DNA of 64,000 bases, taken from Jiangella alba (lineage in GTDB: Bacteria; Actinomycetota; Actinomycetes; Jiangellales; Jiangellaceae). The stretch is from NCBI RefSeq assembly GCF_900106035.1, contig NZ_FNUC01000004.1, positions 1,860,001-1,924,000 of the forward strand, given 5' to 3'. Position 1 is the first letter of the stretch. The number at the start of each line of letters is the position of its first letter. Shown here one piece after another: positions 16,113 through 24,896 of the stretch. Made by a program: the position numbers and the translations under genes. A model generated the notes under the pieces. The model had not been told where the DNA came from. It made no database searches and was given only the letters and a program-made list of their open reading frames with translations.

Positions 16113-18107
16113 CTACTGGTGAATCAGCGGATCGGGCAGCGGCTCGCGGTGCACGACGGTGAGCGACGACACCGCGCGGGTGAGCACGACGTAGAGGCGG
16201 CGCAGCCCGGCCGGCTCGGCGGCGACGATGGCGGCCGGCTCGGCGACGATCACGTGGTCGTACTCCAGACCCTTGGCCAACGTGGCCGGGACCAGCGTGA
16301 TTCGGGCGTCGTCGGCCAGCCGTCCGACCGGCAGGCCGGCGGCGTCGAGGGCGGCCGCGGCCGCGTCGGCGGCGTCGTCGGCGACGATGATGCCGAGCGA
16401 CCCCTCGCGGGCGGCGACGTCGCGCGCGGCGTCGACGACGGCCGCCACGAGCTCGCCGCCGGTGCGCGTGACGTCGAGGCGCCCCGGGTTGGACCGGACC
16501 GGCTCCGGCGGCGCCACGCCCGGCGCGATGACGGGCAGCAGCTGTCCGGCGAACTCGACGACGGCGGCCGGGACGCGGTAGCCCTTGCGCAGCACCTCGA
16601 GGTGGGCGTCGTCGTGGGCGAGGTGGCGCAGCGCCTCCGGCCAGGACGGCGTCGCCCACGGGGTGGTGCCCTGGGCGATGTCGCCGAGGACGGTGAGCGA
16701 GCCGGTGGCGGCGCGGCGGCCGACGGCGCGCAGTTCCATGGGGGACAGGTCCTGCGCCTCGTCCAGCACGACGTGGCCGACGCCGGAGATCCGCTCCAGT
16801 GCCGCGGCCGCCTCGTCGACGAGGACGGCGTCGGCGTGCGACCACGGCGCCGTCTTGGGGCCGCGGGCCGGCTTGTGCCACAGCAGCCGCTGCTGCTCGT
16901 CGGCGTCGAGAATGCCTTCGGCGGCCGCGGCCAGCAGCTCCGGGTCGCTGAGCAGCCGCATGACCAGCTTCACCGGGTCCAGCGCCGGCCACAGCTCGTC
17001 GACGTACGCCTTCACCGGCCGGGACCGGGCGACGGCGTTCTGGACGCGGTCGTCGGTGATCTCGCCGGCCGCCTCCATGCGCAGCAGGACGCGGTGCGCC
17101 AGCCGCTGGCCGAGCAGCGCGCGGGCCGTCGTGTAGCCGTCGCCGCGCTCGCGCAGCGTGCGGATCGCGTCGGCGGCCTCGTGCACCGGCACCCGCCAGC
17201 GCCGGGTGCCGCGGGCGACGTAGAGCGTCTCGGCGGGCTCCCCGAGGTGCGACCAGATGGCGTTGCGCAGCACCTCGGCCATGCGGGCGTCGCCCTTGAG
17301 CGTCGCCGTCTCCGGGTCGTCGGCGGCGCGGACCGGGACGCTCTCGACCAGTCCGGCGACGGTGACCTGGCGGACGTCCACCTCACCGAGCGTCGGCAGC
17401 ACCTGGGCGATGTAGTGCAGGAACGCCTGGTTCGGGCCGATGACCAGCACGCCGGTGCGGGCCAGCCGCTCGCGGTAGGTGTGCAGCAGGAACGCCGCCC
17501 GGTGCAGCCCGACGGCGGTCTTCCCGGTGCCCGGCGCGCCCTGCACACAAACCGTCCGGTCCAGGCTCGCCCGCACCACCTCGTCCTGCTCGGGCTGGAT
17601 GGTGGCGACGATGTCGCGCATCGGGCCGACGCGCGGCCGCTCGATCTCCTCGGTGAGGATGCGGCTGGTGACGTCGGCCTCGCCGGGGTCGAGCAGGTGC
17701 TCGTCCTCGTACGACGTGAGGTCGCCGCCGGCGAACCCGTAGCGGCGGCGCAGCGTGACGCCGTGCGGGTCGTCGCGGGTGGCCCGGTAGAACGCCCGTG
17801 CCACGTCCGCCCGCCAGTCGATCACCATCGGGTCGCCGTTGCCGTCCATGACGTGCCGGCGCCCGATGTGAAAGGTGTCGTCGCCGTCGTCCGCGGTGCG
17901 GTCGATGCGGCCGAAGAATAGCGGCAGCGACGGGTCGTCCTCGAGCGCCTTGGCCCGGCGGTACAGCGAGGCCTTCAGGTACTCCGTCGAGACGTGGTCC
18001 GCGCTCTGCGCCGTCAGCGACAGCGTGTGCTCGCGCATGGCGGCGAGGTCGGCGCGTGAGCGGCGCAGATGCTCGCGCTCGGAGCGCAGGACGGGGTCGG
18101 TGGACAC
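16113..18107 (-). CDS. helR: HelD-family RNA polymerase recycling ATPase (HelR-like)
   Basis: 664-aa UvrD-like superfamily-1 ATPase. The N-terminal ~70 residues form a charged coiled coil, as in HelD. Walker A is GAPGTGKT, Walker B is LDEAQDLS, and the C-terminal motifs are AKGLEYDHVIV and LYVVLTRA. In actinomycetes HelR strips stalled RNA polymerase from DNA and can displace rifamycins. GTG at 18107 is chosen because AGGAGG lies 6 bp upstream. I looked upstream for the rifamycin-associated element and did not see it. Monocistronic. Confidence 0.85.
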   Translation of the reverse strand: MSTDPVLRSEREHLRRSRADLAAMREHTLSLTAQSADHVSTEYLKASLYRRAKALEDDPSLPLFFGRIDRTADDGDDTFHIGRRHVMDGNGDPMVIDWRADVARAFYRATRDDPHGVTLRRRYGFAGGDLTSYEDEHLLDPGEADVTSRILTEEIERPRVGPMRDIVATIQPEQDEVVRASLDRTVCVQGAPGTGKTAVGLHRAAFLLHTYRERLARTGVLVIGPNQAFLHYIAQVLPTLGEVDVRQVTVAGLVESVPVRAADDPETATLKGDARMAEVLRNAIWSHLGEPAETLYVARGTRRWRVPVHEAADAIRTLRERGDGYTTARALLGQRLAHRVLLRMEAAGEITDDRVQNAVARSRPVKAYVDELWPALDPVKLVMRLLSDPELLAAAAEGILDADEQQRLLWHKPARGPKTAPWSHADAVLVDEAAAALERISGVGHVVLDEAQDLSPMELRAVGRRAATGSLTVLGDIAQGTTPWATPSWPEALRHLAHDDAHLEVLRKGYRVPAAVVEFAGQLLPVIAPGVAPPEPVRSNPGRLDVTRTGGELVAAVVDAARDVAAREGSLGIIVADDAADAAAAALDAAGLPVGRLADDARITLVPATLAKGLEYDHVIVAEPAAIVAAEPAGLRRLYVVLTRAVSSLTVVHREPLPDPLIHQ

Positions 18108-18221
18108 AGAGGGCCTCCTAGGGCTCGGCGGAAGATGAGACATTTCCGACGGCCCGGTGTCCCGGTCCGGTCGCGAAGGGCATCGGAGCTTAGTTCGCGC
18201 CGGCCCGGGGTGTCCACCGAT

Positions 18222-18536
18222 TTATGGCGCCAGGATGACCCACAGGAGCGACGCGCCGACGACACCCACGGCGATGCCCACCACCGAGACGAGCAGTCCC
18301 CGGCGCACGTTGTCGGGCTGGAAGCCGCCCAGCACGCTGAAGCACAGCCACAGCCCGTGGCCGAGACCGAGCAGCCCCAGGGTGAGCAGGGTGAGCGCGC
18401 CGAAGATGGCGTCCCACTGCCCGGCGAAGGCGTCCTTCAGGTGACCCGGCCGCCGCTGGGCGACGAGGTAGCCGATGGCCGTGATCAGCACGGCGGGACC
18501 GACGGTGAGGCCCACCGCGGTGGCGAGGCGCCTCAC
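18222..18536 (-). CDS. Small membrane protein, third gene of GTPase operon
   Basis: 104 aa with three strong hydrophobic stretches (residues ~5-25, ~42-68 and ~80-102) and short polar loops. No recognised domain. Its ATG overlaps the stop of the previous gene (ATGA), so it is translated with the upstream membrane protein and the GTPase. The role is unknown; a membrane platform or partner for the GTPase is a reasonable guess. Confidence 0.75.
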   Translation of the reverse strand: MRRLATAVGLTVGPAVLITAIGYLVAQRRPGHLKDAFAGQWDAIFGALTLLTLGLLGLGHGLWLCFSVLGGFQPDNVRRGLLVSVVGIAVGVVGASLLWVILAP

Positions 18537-18964
18537 GCCGCCTCGCTTCCGCGGCCGGAGCGAAGGGGGAACGCGGACAGCCGCCGCCGGACCGACCGGA
18601 TCCGGTCGTCGTCCCAGCCCTCGCGGCGGGCGAAGTGGGCGAGCACCTCACGCAAGCGGTTCACATCCTCGATCACCTGGTGTTGGTCGGCGGACAGGCG
18701 GCGGGCGGCGGGCCGCTCGGCGAAGATCCACGTCGCGAGCGCGACCAGGGCGGCGCCCGCCGAGGCGACCAGCCAGACGGCCCGGCCCGGCTCGGGGTCG
18801 GCGACCCACGTCGATCCGGCGGTGGCGAGTGCGGCCAGGGCCAGCACCGCGACGGCCGACCGCAGCAGGCGCACGCCGAGGCGTCGTCTCCTGACCTGGG
18901 CGATCCGCCGTTCGCAGCGTTCGAGAAGCGCGAAGAAGGCCGCACCGCTGACGAGGTCCGTCAT
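18533..18964 (-). CDS. Membrane protein with cytoplasmic tail, second gene of GTPase operon
   Basis: 143 aa. A basic N-terminal helix (~20-30, RRRRLGVRLLR), two transmembrane helices (~32-50, ~60-80), then a charged ~60-residue C-terminal tail (QHQVIEDVNRLREVLAHFARREG) likely to be helical. Start and stop overlap both neighbours by 4 nt. Family not recognised. The arrangement suggests a membrane anchor that presents a helical segment to the GTPase-like protein encoded just before it. Confidence 0.75.
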   Translation of the reverse strand: MTDLVSGAAFFALLERCERRIAQVRRRRLGVRLLRSAVAVLALAALATAGSTWVADPEPGRAVWLVASAGAALVALATWIFAERPAARRLSADQHQVIEDVNRLREVLAHFARREGWDDDRIRSVRRRLSAFPLRSGRGSEAA

Positions 18965-19839
18965 CGACGTTCGTCCCCTCCGGTGTCGATGAAGTCTCTG
19001 AGCGTCCGGCTGAAATGACCCCGGAGCACGCCGAGCTGCGAGTCGTCCAGCTGCGACGTCTGGGCGGGCAGCCCGGGCAGGAACTGGTGCCGGATCAGCC
19101 GCGAGCCCATGGGCAGGACGGCCAGGTTCAGCGACGTGTCGACCTCGAGGTCACGCAGGAGCTCCCCGAACGGCGACTGCCTGCCGCCCGGTCGCGGGAG
19201 GTAGTAGTCGCGCGCCTCGTCGATGCGGTTCCAGTAGAGGTCGGCCTTGGAGACGACGACGATGAGCCAGCGCAGCCGCGTCGCCACTTGCTGGTCGATG
19301 AGGTCGCGCACCAACGTCCGGAAGTCCAGCAGCTCCTTGTCGAGGTGCCATGCGCGCACCTCGTCCGGGTCGACGTGGCGCGTGCCCGTGGTCAGCCGCG
19401 CCGCCACCTCGCGCTGGTCGGTGCGCTGCCAGATCCGGTTGTGCCCCCAGCAGGCGACGTAGACGAGGCCGTGCGGCGACGCGTCGCCGCGCATGGTGTC
19501 GTCCATGGCCTCGTCGCGTTCGAGGGAGTCCTGGCCGGGGATGACGGTGACGACGGCGCGCGTGCGCCGCCGGCCGGACCCGAACTGGGCCGTGTGCTTC
19601 TCGATGCGCGGGCTGCGCCTGCTGTCCGGGTCGCCACTTCGGATCAGCTGGGCCAGCGCTCCGTACAGCACCGTCTTGCCGGCGCCGGGCGGTCCGCAGA
19701 TGACGATCGGGTTGGTCGCGACGCCGAGCGTGCCCGCCCTGGCGACGGCGGCCGGCGGACGGTGGCCGTCGTCGCCGTGGTCGACCGCGTGCCGGATGCT
19801 CTCCCATCGTGCGTGTATGCCGTCCCAGAGATCGGACAC
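18961..19839 (-). CDS. P-loop GTPase-like protein
   Basis: 292 aa. P-loop GPPGAGKT near residue 50, a switch-like VTVIPGQDS where a G3 motif belongs, and VVVSKADLY at about residue 195 in the place of the NKxD/TKxD base-recognition motif. These together suggest a small GTPase of the Era/Ras-like class rather than an ABC or AAA ATPase. GTG start with a GGAGG Shine-Dalgarno 5 bp upstream. First gene of a three-gene operon with two membrane proteins. Function not known; bacterial relatives include polarity or trafficking GTPases and GTPases of conflict systems. Confidence 0.75.
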   Translation of the reverse strand: MSDLWDGIHARWESIRHAVDHGDDGHRPPAAVARAGTLGVATNPIVICGPPGAGKTVLYGALAQLIRSGDPDSRRSPRIEKHTAQFGSGRRRTRAVVTVIPGQDSLERDEAMDDTMRGDASPHGLVYVACWGHNRIWQRTDQREVAARLTTGTRHVDPDEVRAWHLDKELLDFRTLVRDLIDQQVATRLRWLIVVVSKADLYWNRIDEARDYYLPRPGGRQSPFGELLRDLEVDTSLNLAVLPMGSRLIRHQFLPGLPAQTSQLDDSQLGVLRGHFSRTLRDFIDTGGDERR

Positions 19840-19900
19840 ACGTCCTCCGCGCGACTGGTTGCCGAGCCAGCATCGTAGCGATCATCGGCCCGGACCGGAA

Positions 19901-21547
19901 TCAGCCCTCGCGCAGGAGGTCCTCGGCGTCGGCGATCTGGTAGGCGTAGCCCTGCTCGGCGAGGAAGCGCTGCCGGTGCTGGGCGTAGTCCTGGTCGACG
20001 GTGTCGCGGACGATGACGGAGTAGAAGCGGGCCGTGCGGCCGTCGGCCTTGGGACGCAGGATGCGGCCGAGCCGCTGCGCCTCCTCCTGCCGCGAGCCGA
20101 ACGTGCCGGACACCTGGATGGCGATGCTGGCCTCGGGGAGGTCGATGGAGAAGTTCGCCACCTTGCTGACGACCAGCGTGCCGATCTCGCCGGTGCGGAA
20201 CGCGTCGAACAGCCGTTGCCGCTCGCGCACCGTGGTCTCGCCCTTGACGACCGGGGCGCCGAGGCGTTCGCCGATCTCGTCGAGCTGCTCGAGGTACTGG
20301 CCGATGACCAAGGTGGGCTCGCCCGCGTGCCGCTTCACCAGGCCCTCGACGACGCGGGTCTTGGCGTCGGTGCACGACGCCAGCCGGTAGCGCTCGTCGG
20401 GCTCGGCGGTGGCGTAGGCGAGCCGTTCGCCGTCGGTCAGGGTGACGCGGACCTCGACGCAGTCGGCGGGGGCGATCCAGCCCTGGTTCTCGATCTCCTT
20501 CCAGGGCGCGTCGTAGCGCTTCGGGCCGATCAGCGTGAACACGTCGTCCTCGCGGCCGTCCTCGCGCACCAGCGTGGCCGTGAGCCCGAGCCGGCGCCGG
20601 GCCTGCAGGTTCGCCGTCATGCGGAAGATCGGCGCCGGCAGCAGGTGCACCTCGTCGTACACGATGAGGCCCCAGTCGCGGGCGTCGAGCAGCTCGAGGT
20701 GCGGGTAGACGCCCTTCCGCCGGGTGGTCAGCACCTGGTAGGTGGCGATGGTGACCGGGCGGACCTCCTTCTTGGCGCCGGAGTACTCGCCGATCTCGTC
20801 CTCGGTGAGCGACGTGCGCTTGATCAGCTCGTCGCGCCACTGCCGGGCCGCGACGGTGTTCGTCACCAGGATCAGCGTGGTGGCGCCGGCCCGGGCCATG
20901 GCGGCCGCGCCGACCAGCGTCTTGCCGGCGCCGCACGGCAGCACGACCACGCCGGAGCCGCCGTGCCAGAAGCCGTCGGCGGCCTCGCGCTGGTACGGCC
21001 GCAGCGCCCAGCCGTCCTCGGCCAGCTCGATGGGGTGCGCCTCGCCGTCGACGTAGCCCGCGCTGTCGTCGGCCGGCCAGCCCAGCTTGACCAGCGCCTG
21101 CTTGAGGTTGCCGCGCTCGGACGGGTGCACGACGACGGTGTCGGGGTCGAGCCGGGCGCCGACGAGCGGGCTGACCCGCTTGGACCGCAGCACCTCCTCG
21201 AGCACCGCGCGGTCGGTGCTGACCAGCACCAGTCCGTGGACCGGGTGGCTCTCCAGCCGCAGCCGCCCGTACCGGGCCATCGTCTCGGCGACGTCGACCA
21301 GCAGGGCGTGCGGCACGGGGTAGCGGGAGTACTTGAGCAGGGTGTCGACGACCTGCTCGGCGTCGTGACCGGCGGCCCGGGCGTTCCACAGGCCGAGCGG
21401 GGTCAGACGATAGGTGTGCACGTGTTCGGGAGCCCGCTCCAGCTCGGCGAACGGCGCGATGGCGCGGCGGCAGTCGTCGGCGTGGTCGTGGTCGACCTCG
21501 AGGAGCAGGGTCTTGTCACTCTGGACGATGAGGGGTCCGTCGTTCAC
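19901..21547 (-). CDS. DNA repair helicase, XPB/ERCC3-type
   Basis: 548-aa superfamily-2 helicase. An N-terminal XPB-type damage-recognition region (~1-170) is followed by LRPYQREA, Walker A LPCGAGKT, Walker B IVYDEVHLL, LTATLVREDG, and motif VI QRLGRILRPK. It unwinds DNA 3'-5' and is thought to act in repair. GTG at 21547 is chosen; the longer open frame beyond it is antisense to other genes. It is divergent from a GNAT gene only 27 bp away. In mycobacteria the next gene is its helicase-associated partner; here that partner lies at 44478-46859. Confidence 0.9.
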   Translation of the reverse strand: MNDGPLIVQSDKTLLLEVDHDHADDCRRAIAPFAELERAPEHVHTYRLTPLGLWNARAAGHDAEQVVDTLLKYSRYPVPHALLVDVAETMARYGRLRLESHPVHGLVLVSTDRAVLEEVLRSKRVSPLVGARLDPDTVVVHPSERGNLKQALVKLGWPADDSAGYVDGEAHPIELAEDGWALRPYQREAADGFWHGGSGVVVLPCGAGKTLVGAAAMARAGATTLILVTNTVAARQWRDELIKRTSLTEDEIGEYSGAKKEVRPVTIATYQVLTTRRKGVYPHLELLDARDWGLIVYDEVHLLPAPIFRMTANLQARRRLGLTATLVREDGREDDVFTLIGPKRYDAPWKEIENQGWIAPADCVEVRVTLTDGERLAYATAEPDERYRLASCTDAKTRVVEGLVKRHAGEPTLVIGQYLEQLDEIGERLGAPVVKGETTVRERQRLFDAFRTGEIGTLVVSKVANFSIDLPEASIAIQVSGTFGSRQEEAQRLGRILRPKADGRTARFYSVIVRDTVDQDYAQHRQRFLAEQGYAYQIADAEDLLREG

Positions 21548-21574
21548 CGCCCCATTGTCCCGTACCGTCGGCCT

Positions 21575-22090
21575 GTGAGTGAAATGGTCGAGCGGGTCAC
21601 CGAGATCGGCGACGACTTGGCCGCCTGGCTGCTGACCTGCTGGGTCGACGTGTCGAACGCGGGCGGTGCGGTCGGCTTCCTGCCGCCGGCGACGGCCGCC
21701 GACGTGCGGCCCGCGCTGGACGACCACCTCGCCGGCGTCCGCGCCGGTGCGGGATTCCTCGCCGTGCTGCGGGTCGACGGCGAGCGGGCCGGGTTCGCGT
21801 TCGTCATCGGCTCCACCCAGCCGCTGTTCCGGCACTGGGCGACGGTGCTGCGGCTGCAGGTGCACCCGCGGTTCCAGGGCCGCGGCGCCGGCCGGGCCCT
21901 GCTCGACGGCCTGACCGACCTCGCCCGCGCCGACGGGCTGGAGTTCCTGCACCTGACCTATCGCGACGGCATGAGGCTGGACCGGTTCTACGAGTCGTGC
22001 GGGTTCGCCGAGGTGGGCCGGATCCCGGGCGCGATCAGGGTCGCGCCGGGCGACGACCGCGACTCCGTGCTCATGATCCGGAAGCTGTGA
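21575..22090 (+). CDS. GNAT acetyltransferase
   Basis: 171 aa. Acetyl-CoA motif A is visible as LQVHPRFQGRGAGRALL, followed by DRFYESCGFAEVGR. GTG at 21575 has no Shine-Dalgarno, but TACCGT, a -10-like hexamer, lies 6 bp upstream, which suits a leaderless transcript. ATG at 21584 is an alternative start. The substrate is unknown. It shares a 27-bp intergenic region with XPB. Confidence 0.83.
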   Translation: MSEMVERVTEIGDDLAAWLLTCWVDVSNAGGAVGFLPPATAADVRPALDDHLAGVRAGAGFLAVLRVDGERAGFAFVIGSTQPLFRHWATVLRLQVHPRFQGRGAGRALLDGLTDLARADGLEFLHLTYRDGMRLDRFYESCGFAEVGRIPGAIRVAPGDDRDSVLMIRKL

Positions 22091-22222
22091 ATCGGGACAG
22101 GCCGGGCACGCCGGGAACGCGGGTGCGTCGGTGGGAGTTCGACACGTGAGGCACAATGTCCGGCGACCCATCGGCAGCACGTCCCGACCTGGTGAGGAGG
22201 CAGCCCGCGCAGGGGCACGCGT

Positions 22223-23917
22223 GTGGCGGCGGCATCGATGAGCAGCGACGAGACGGTCGGCCGACGAGCTCGGGGGCGACGCACCAACGTCAGCCCGGCC
22301 GAGTTCCGCCGCTTCCTGCGCCAGGTCGGTGTCGGCACGCTCGTTCCGGGCGCCGGGCTCATCTCGGCCGGGCGGAAGAAGCTGGGCTGGACGGTCCTCG
22401 TCGCGTTCGTGCTGCTCGCCGCCGGAGCCGTGGTCGCCGTGGTGCGCAGCGGGCGGTCCGGCCTGGTCGACGCCGGCACCGACACCGACACGCTGAACCT
22501 CATCACCGCCGGCCTCGCCGCGGTGGCCGTCGCCTGGCTGCTGACCGCGCTGGTCAGCCTGTACCTGTTGCAGCCGCGCGGCCTGCGGGGCCCGCAGCGG
22601 CTGCTGTCGGCGCTCGTCGTCGTGGTGGTCGCCTCGCTGGTGGTCAGCCCGCTCAGCCTCGGCAGCCGGTACGCGTACACCCAGCGCGACCTCATCGGCA
22701 GCGTGTTCGCCGACGACGACCAGCCCAGCCTCACCATCCCCGACTCGTCCGACGAGGACCCGTGGGCCGGCCAGCAGCGGGTCAACGTGCTCATCCTCGG
22801 CTCCGACGCCGGGCCCGGGCGCGACGAGACCCGCACCGACACCGTCATGGTCGCCAGCATCAACACCGAGACCGGCGACACCGCGCTCTTCTCGCTGCCG
22901 CGCAACCTGCTCAACCTGCCGATGCCGCCGAACACCCCGCTCGCCGAGGCCTACCCGGACGGCTGGGAAGGCCCCGAGGAGGACGCCTACTACTGGCTGT
23001 CGGCGGTGTACCGGTTCGTGCCGTACGAGTTCCCGGAGTTCTTCGAGGGCATCCCCGATCCCGGCGCCGAGGCGGCCAAGCTCATCGTCGGCGAGGCGCT
23101 CGGGCTCGACATCTCCTACTACGTCATGGTCAACCTGCGCGGCTTCCAGTACCTGGTCGACGCGTTCGGCGGCATCGACATCGACGTGCCCTACCGCATC
23201 CCGATCGGCACCAAGGAGCAGTGGGGCCGCTGCACGGAGCCGTCGGGCTGGATCGAGCCGGGCAAGAACCAGCACCTCGACGGCTACCGCGCGCTCTGGT
23301 TCGCGCGGGCTCGCTGCGGCCCCGGCCCGGTCTCCGACGACTACGAGCGCATGCGCCGGCAGCGCTGCGTCATCGGCGCCATCACCGAGCAGGCCAACCC
23401 GACGACGCTGCTGCGCCGCTACCAGCAGCTCGCGTCGGCCGCCGAGAACACCATGTCGACGGACATCACGCAGTCGCGGCTGTCCGACTTCGCCGAGCTG
23501 GCGCTCAAGGTGCAGGAGTCCGGCGGGCTGCGCAGCCTGCCGTTCACCAACGACATCATCGAGTACCACAACCCCGACTACGACGTCATCCGCGAGTACG
23601 TCCAGGAGTCGCTCGACCCCGCCGCCACGCCGCCCGCCGAAGAGGAGCCGACGGGGGAGCCGGCGGACGACCCGACCGGTGCGGAGGAGCCGCCGGCCAC
23701 CGAGGAGCCGGCCGACCCGCCCACCGGCGAGGAGGAGCCGCCGGCCACCGAGGAGCCGGCCGACCCGCCCACCGGCGAGGAGGAGCCGCCGGCCGAGGGC
23801 GAGGAGGAGCCGCCGGCCGAGGGCGAGGAGGAGCCGCCGGCCGAGGGCGAGACGCCGGGCGGCACCGAGACGCCGAACGACGCCGACGGCGCCGTCAACG
23901 TCGACGACGTCTGCTGA
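22223..23917 (+). CDS. LytR-CpsA-Psr (LCP) family cell-wall ligase
   Basis: 564 aa. A basic cytoplasmic N-terminus and three transmembrane helices (~55-75, ~90-112, ~128-150) precede an extracellular LCP domain (~188-420; motifs ILGSDAG, RTDTVM, SLPRN and YRALWFARAR). LCP proteins move undecaprenyl-linked glycopolymers onto peptidoglycan. The final ~110 residues are a Pro/Glu repeat tail, longer than usual. Start uncertain: GTG 22223, or ATG 22238 (MSSDET); a GAGGAGG lies somewhat far upstream (22193). Confidence 0.87.
   Translation: MAAASMSSDETVGRRARGRRTNVSPAEFRRFLRQVGVGTLVPGAGLISAGRKKLGWTVLVAFVLLAAGAVVAVVRSGRSGLVDAGTDTDTLNLITAGLAAVAVAWLLTALVSLYLLQPRGLRGPQRLLSALVVVVVASLVVSPLSLGSRYAYTQRDLIGSVFADDDQPSLTIPDSSDEDPWAGQQRVNVLILGSDAGPGRDETRTDTVMVASINTETGDTALFSLPRNLLNLPMPPNTPLAEAYPDGWEGPEEDAYYWLSAVYRFVPYEFPEFFEGIPDPGAEAAKLIVGEALGLDISYYVMVNLRGFQYLVDAFGGIDIDVPYRIPIGTKEQWGRCTEPSGWIEPGKNQHLDGYRALWFARARCGPGPVSDDYERMRRQRCVIGAITEQANPTTLLRRYQQLASAAENTMSTDITQSRLSDFAELALKVQESGGLRSLPFTNDIIEYHNPDYDVIREYVQESLDPAATPPAEEEPTGEPADDPTGAEEPPATEEPADPPTGEEEPPATEEPADPPTGEEEPPAEGEEEPPAEGEEEPPAEGETPGGTETPNDADGAVNVDDVC
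23690..23851 (+). repeat. In-frame tandem repeats in LCP tail
   Basis: Two near-identical 48-bp units (23690-23785) encode 16-residue blocks of the type PPATEEPADPPTGEEE. They run into a 24-bp unit (PPAEGEEE) present two and three-quarter times from 23786. All units are multiples of three, so copy number can change without a frameshift. The result is an acidic, extended Pro-rich stalk outside the membrane. Confidence 0.85.
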
Positions 23918-23968
23918 CGAGGACTGGCACCTGGGCGACGGATCCGTGCGGCGCGTGTCGCGCCCCGC

Positions 23969-23990
23969 TTTCCGGCTCACGCCCCGGAAA
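23969..23990. terminator. Possible terminator hairpin between LCP gene and DeoR gene
   Basis: A perfect 7-bp inverted repeat, TTTCCGG...CCGGAAA with an 8-base loop, lies between the convergent ends of the LCP gene (23917) and the DeoR gene (24047). There is no T run, as is common in high-GC genomes. The stem is short, so this is tentative. Confidence 0.35.
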
Positions 23991-24046
23991 CCGGCGCTTG
24001 CCGAGTTGAACTGGGCGCCATCCGCCGGATTCCGGGGCGTCAGCGG

Positions 24047-24883
24047 TCAGACGAGGTGCACCTCGACGCCCGCGGTGCGCAGGGCGGTCAGCTCGTCCTC
24101 GGGGGCGCTGGGGTCGGTGACCAGCACGTCGACCTGGTCGACGTCGCAGATGCGGGCGAACGCGCGGTGGCCGATCTTCTCGCCGGTCCCGGCGACGACG
24201 ACGCGGCTGGCCCGCTGCACCATGAGCGCGTTGATGCCGGCCTCGCCGACGTGCCGGCAGGACGCCCCGCCGGCCGCCGTCAGCCCGTCGATGCCGAGGA
24301 TGAGCACGTCCAGCCACAGCTCGTTGAGCACCAGCGTGGCCAGCGGGCCGGTCATCTCGTAGGACTGCGGCCGGGCCACCCCGCCGAGCGAGACGGTGCG
24401 GATGTGCGGGCGCAGCACCATCTCGGTGGCGATGTTCAGCGCGTTGGTGACGACGGTCAGCGCGTGCTCGCCGGAGTGCGGGCCGTGCTCGATGCGGGCG
24501 GCCAGCCGCCGCGCCGTCGCCGACGTGGTGGTGCCGCCGTTGAACCCGACCACCATGCCGGGCTCGACGAGGTCGGCGGCGAGCGCGGCGATGCGTTCCT
24601 TCGCGTCGCTGCCCGACGACGCGCGGTAGCGGGCCGGGAGGTCGTAGGCGACCGCCGTCGCCAGCACACCGCCGTGGGTGCGGGTGACCAGCTGCTGGCG
24701 GGCCAGCTCGGTGAAGTCGCGGCGGACGGTCGCCTCGGACACCGACAGCGCCGACGCGGTCTCGGTGACACTGAGGCGGCCCCGCTCGGCCAGCAGGTCG
24801 AGCATCTGCCGCCAGCGACGGGCGCGGTCGGGCGCCTGCCCGTCCAGGTCGGTGCCGGCTTCCCCGGCCGGCTGGTCGGTCAC
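24047..24883 (-). CDS. DeoR-family regulator of the amino-sugar locus
   Basis: 278 aa. An N-terminal HTH (RLSVTETASALSVSEATVRRD) is followed by the sugar-phosphate sensing domain (VVGFNGGTTTSATA, TVVTNALNIA, ILGIDGL) typical of AgaR/GlpR-type repressors. It probably senses a phosphorylated intermediate such as GalN-6-P or tagatose-6-P. It starts 13 bp after the last ABC permease gene, with AGGGGGA upstream, so it is the distal gene of the importer operon. This would give autoregulation. Likely operators are the repeats at 27977-28016. Confidence 0.87.
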   Translation of the reverse strand: MTDQPAGEAGTDLDGQAPDRARRWRQMLDLLAERGRLSVTETASALSVSEATVRRDFTELARQQLVTRTHGGVLATAVAYDLPARYRASSGSDAKERIAALAADLVEPGMVVGFNGGTTTSATARRLAARIEHGPHSGEHALTVVTNALNIATEMVLRPHIRTVSLGGVARPQSYEMTGPLATLVLNELWLDVLILGIDGLTAAGGASCRHVGEAGINALMVQRASRVVVAGTGEKIGHRAFARICDVDQVDVLVTDPSAPEDELTALRTAGVEVHLV

Positions 24884-24896
24884 GACGGCGTCCCCC

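Noticed and set aside
23690-23851. Repeats in the LCP gene as a CRISPR array
   Set aside because: Units are head-to-tail without spacers, are in frame, and encode a Pro/Glu tail; no cas genes.
19901-23980. A 1359-codon open frame on the - strand
   Set aside because: Only the part from 21547 down is XPB. The rest is antisense to the GNAT and LCP genes and reads as Arg/Gly/Leu-rich low-complexity sequence with His/Gln, typical of a shadow frame in GC-rich DNA.
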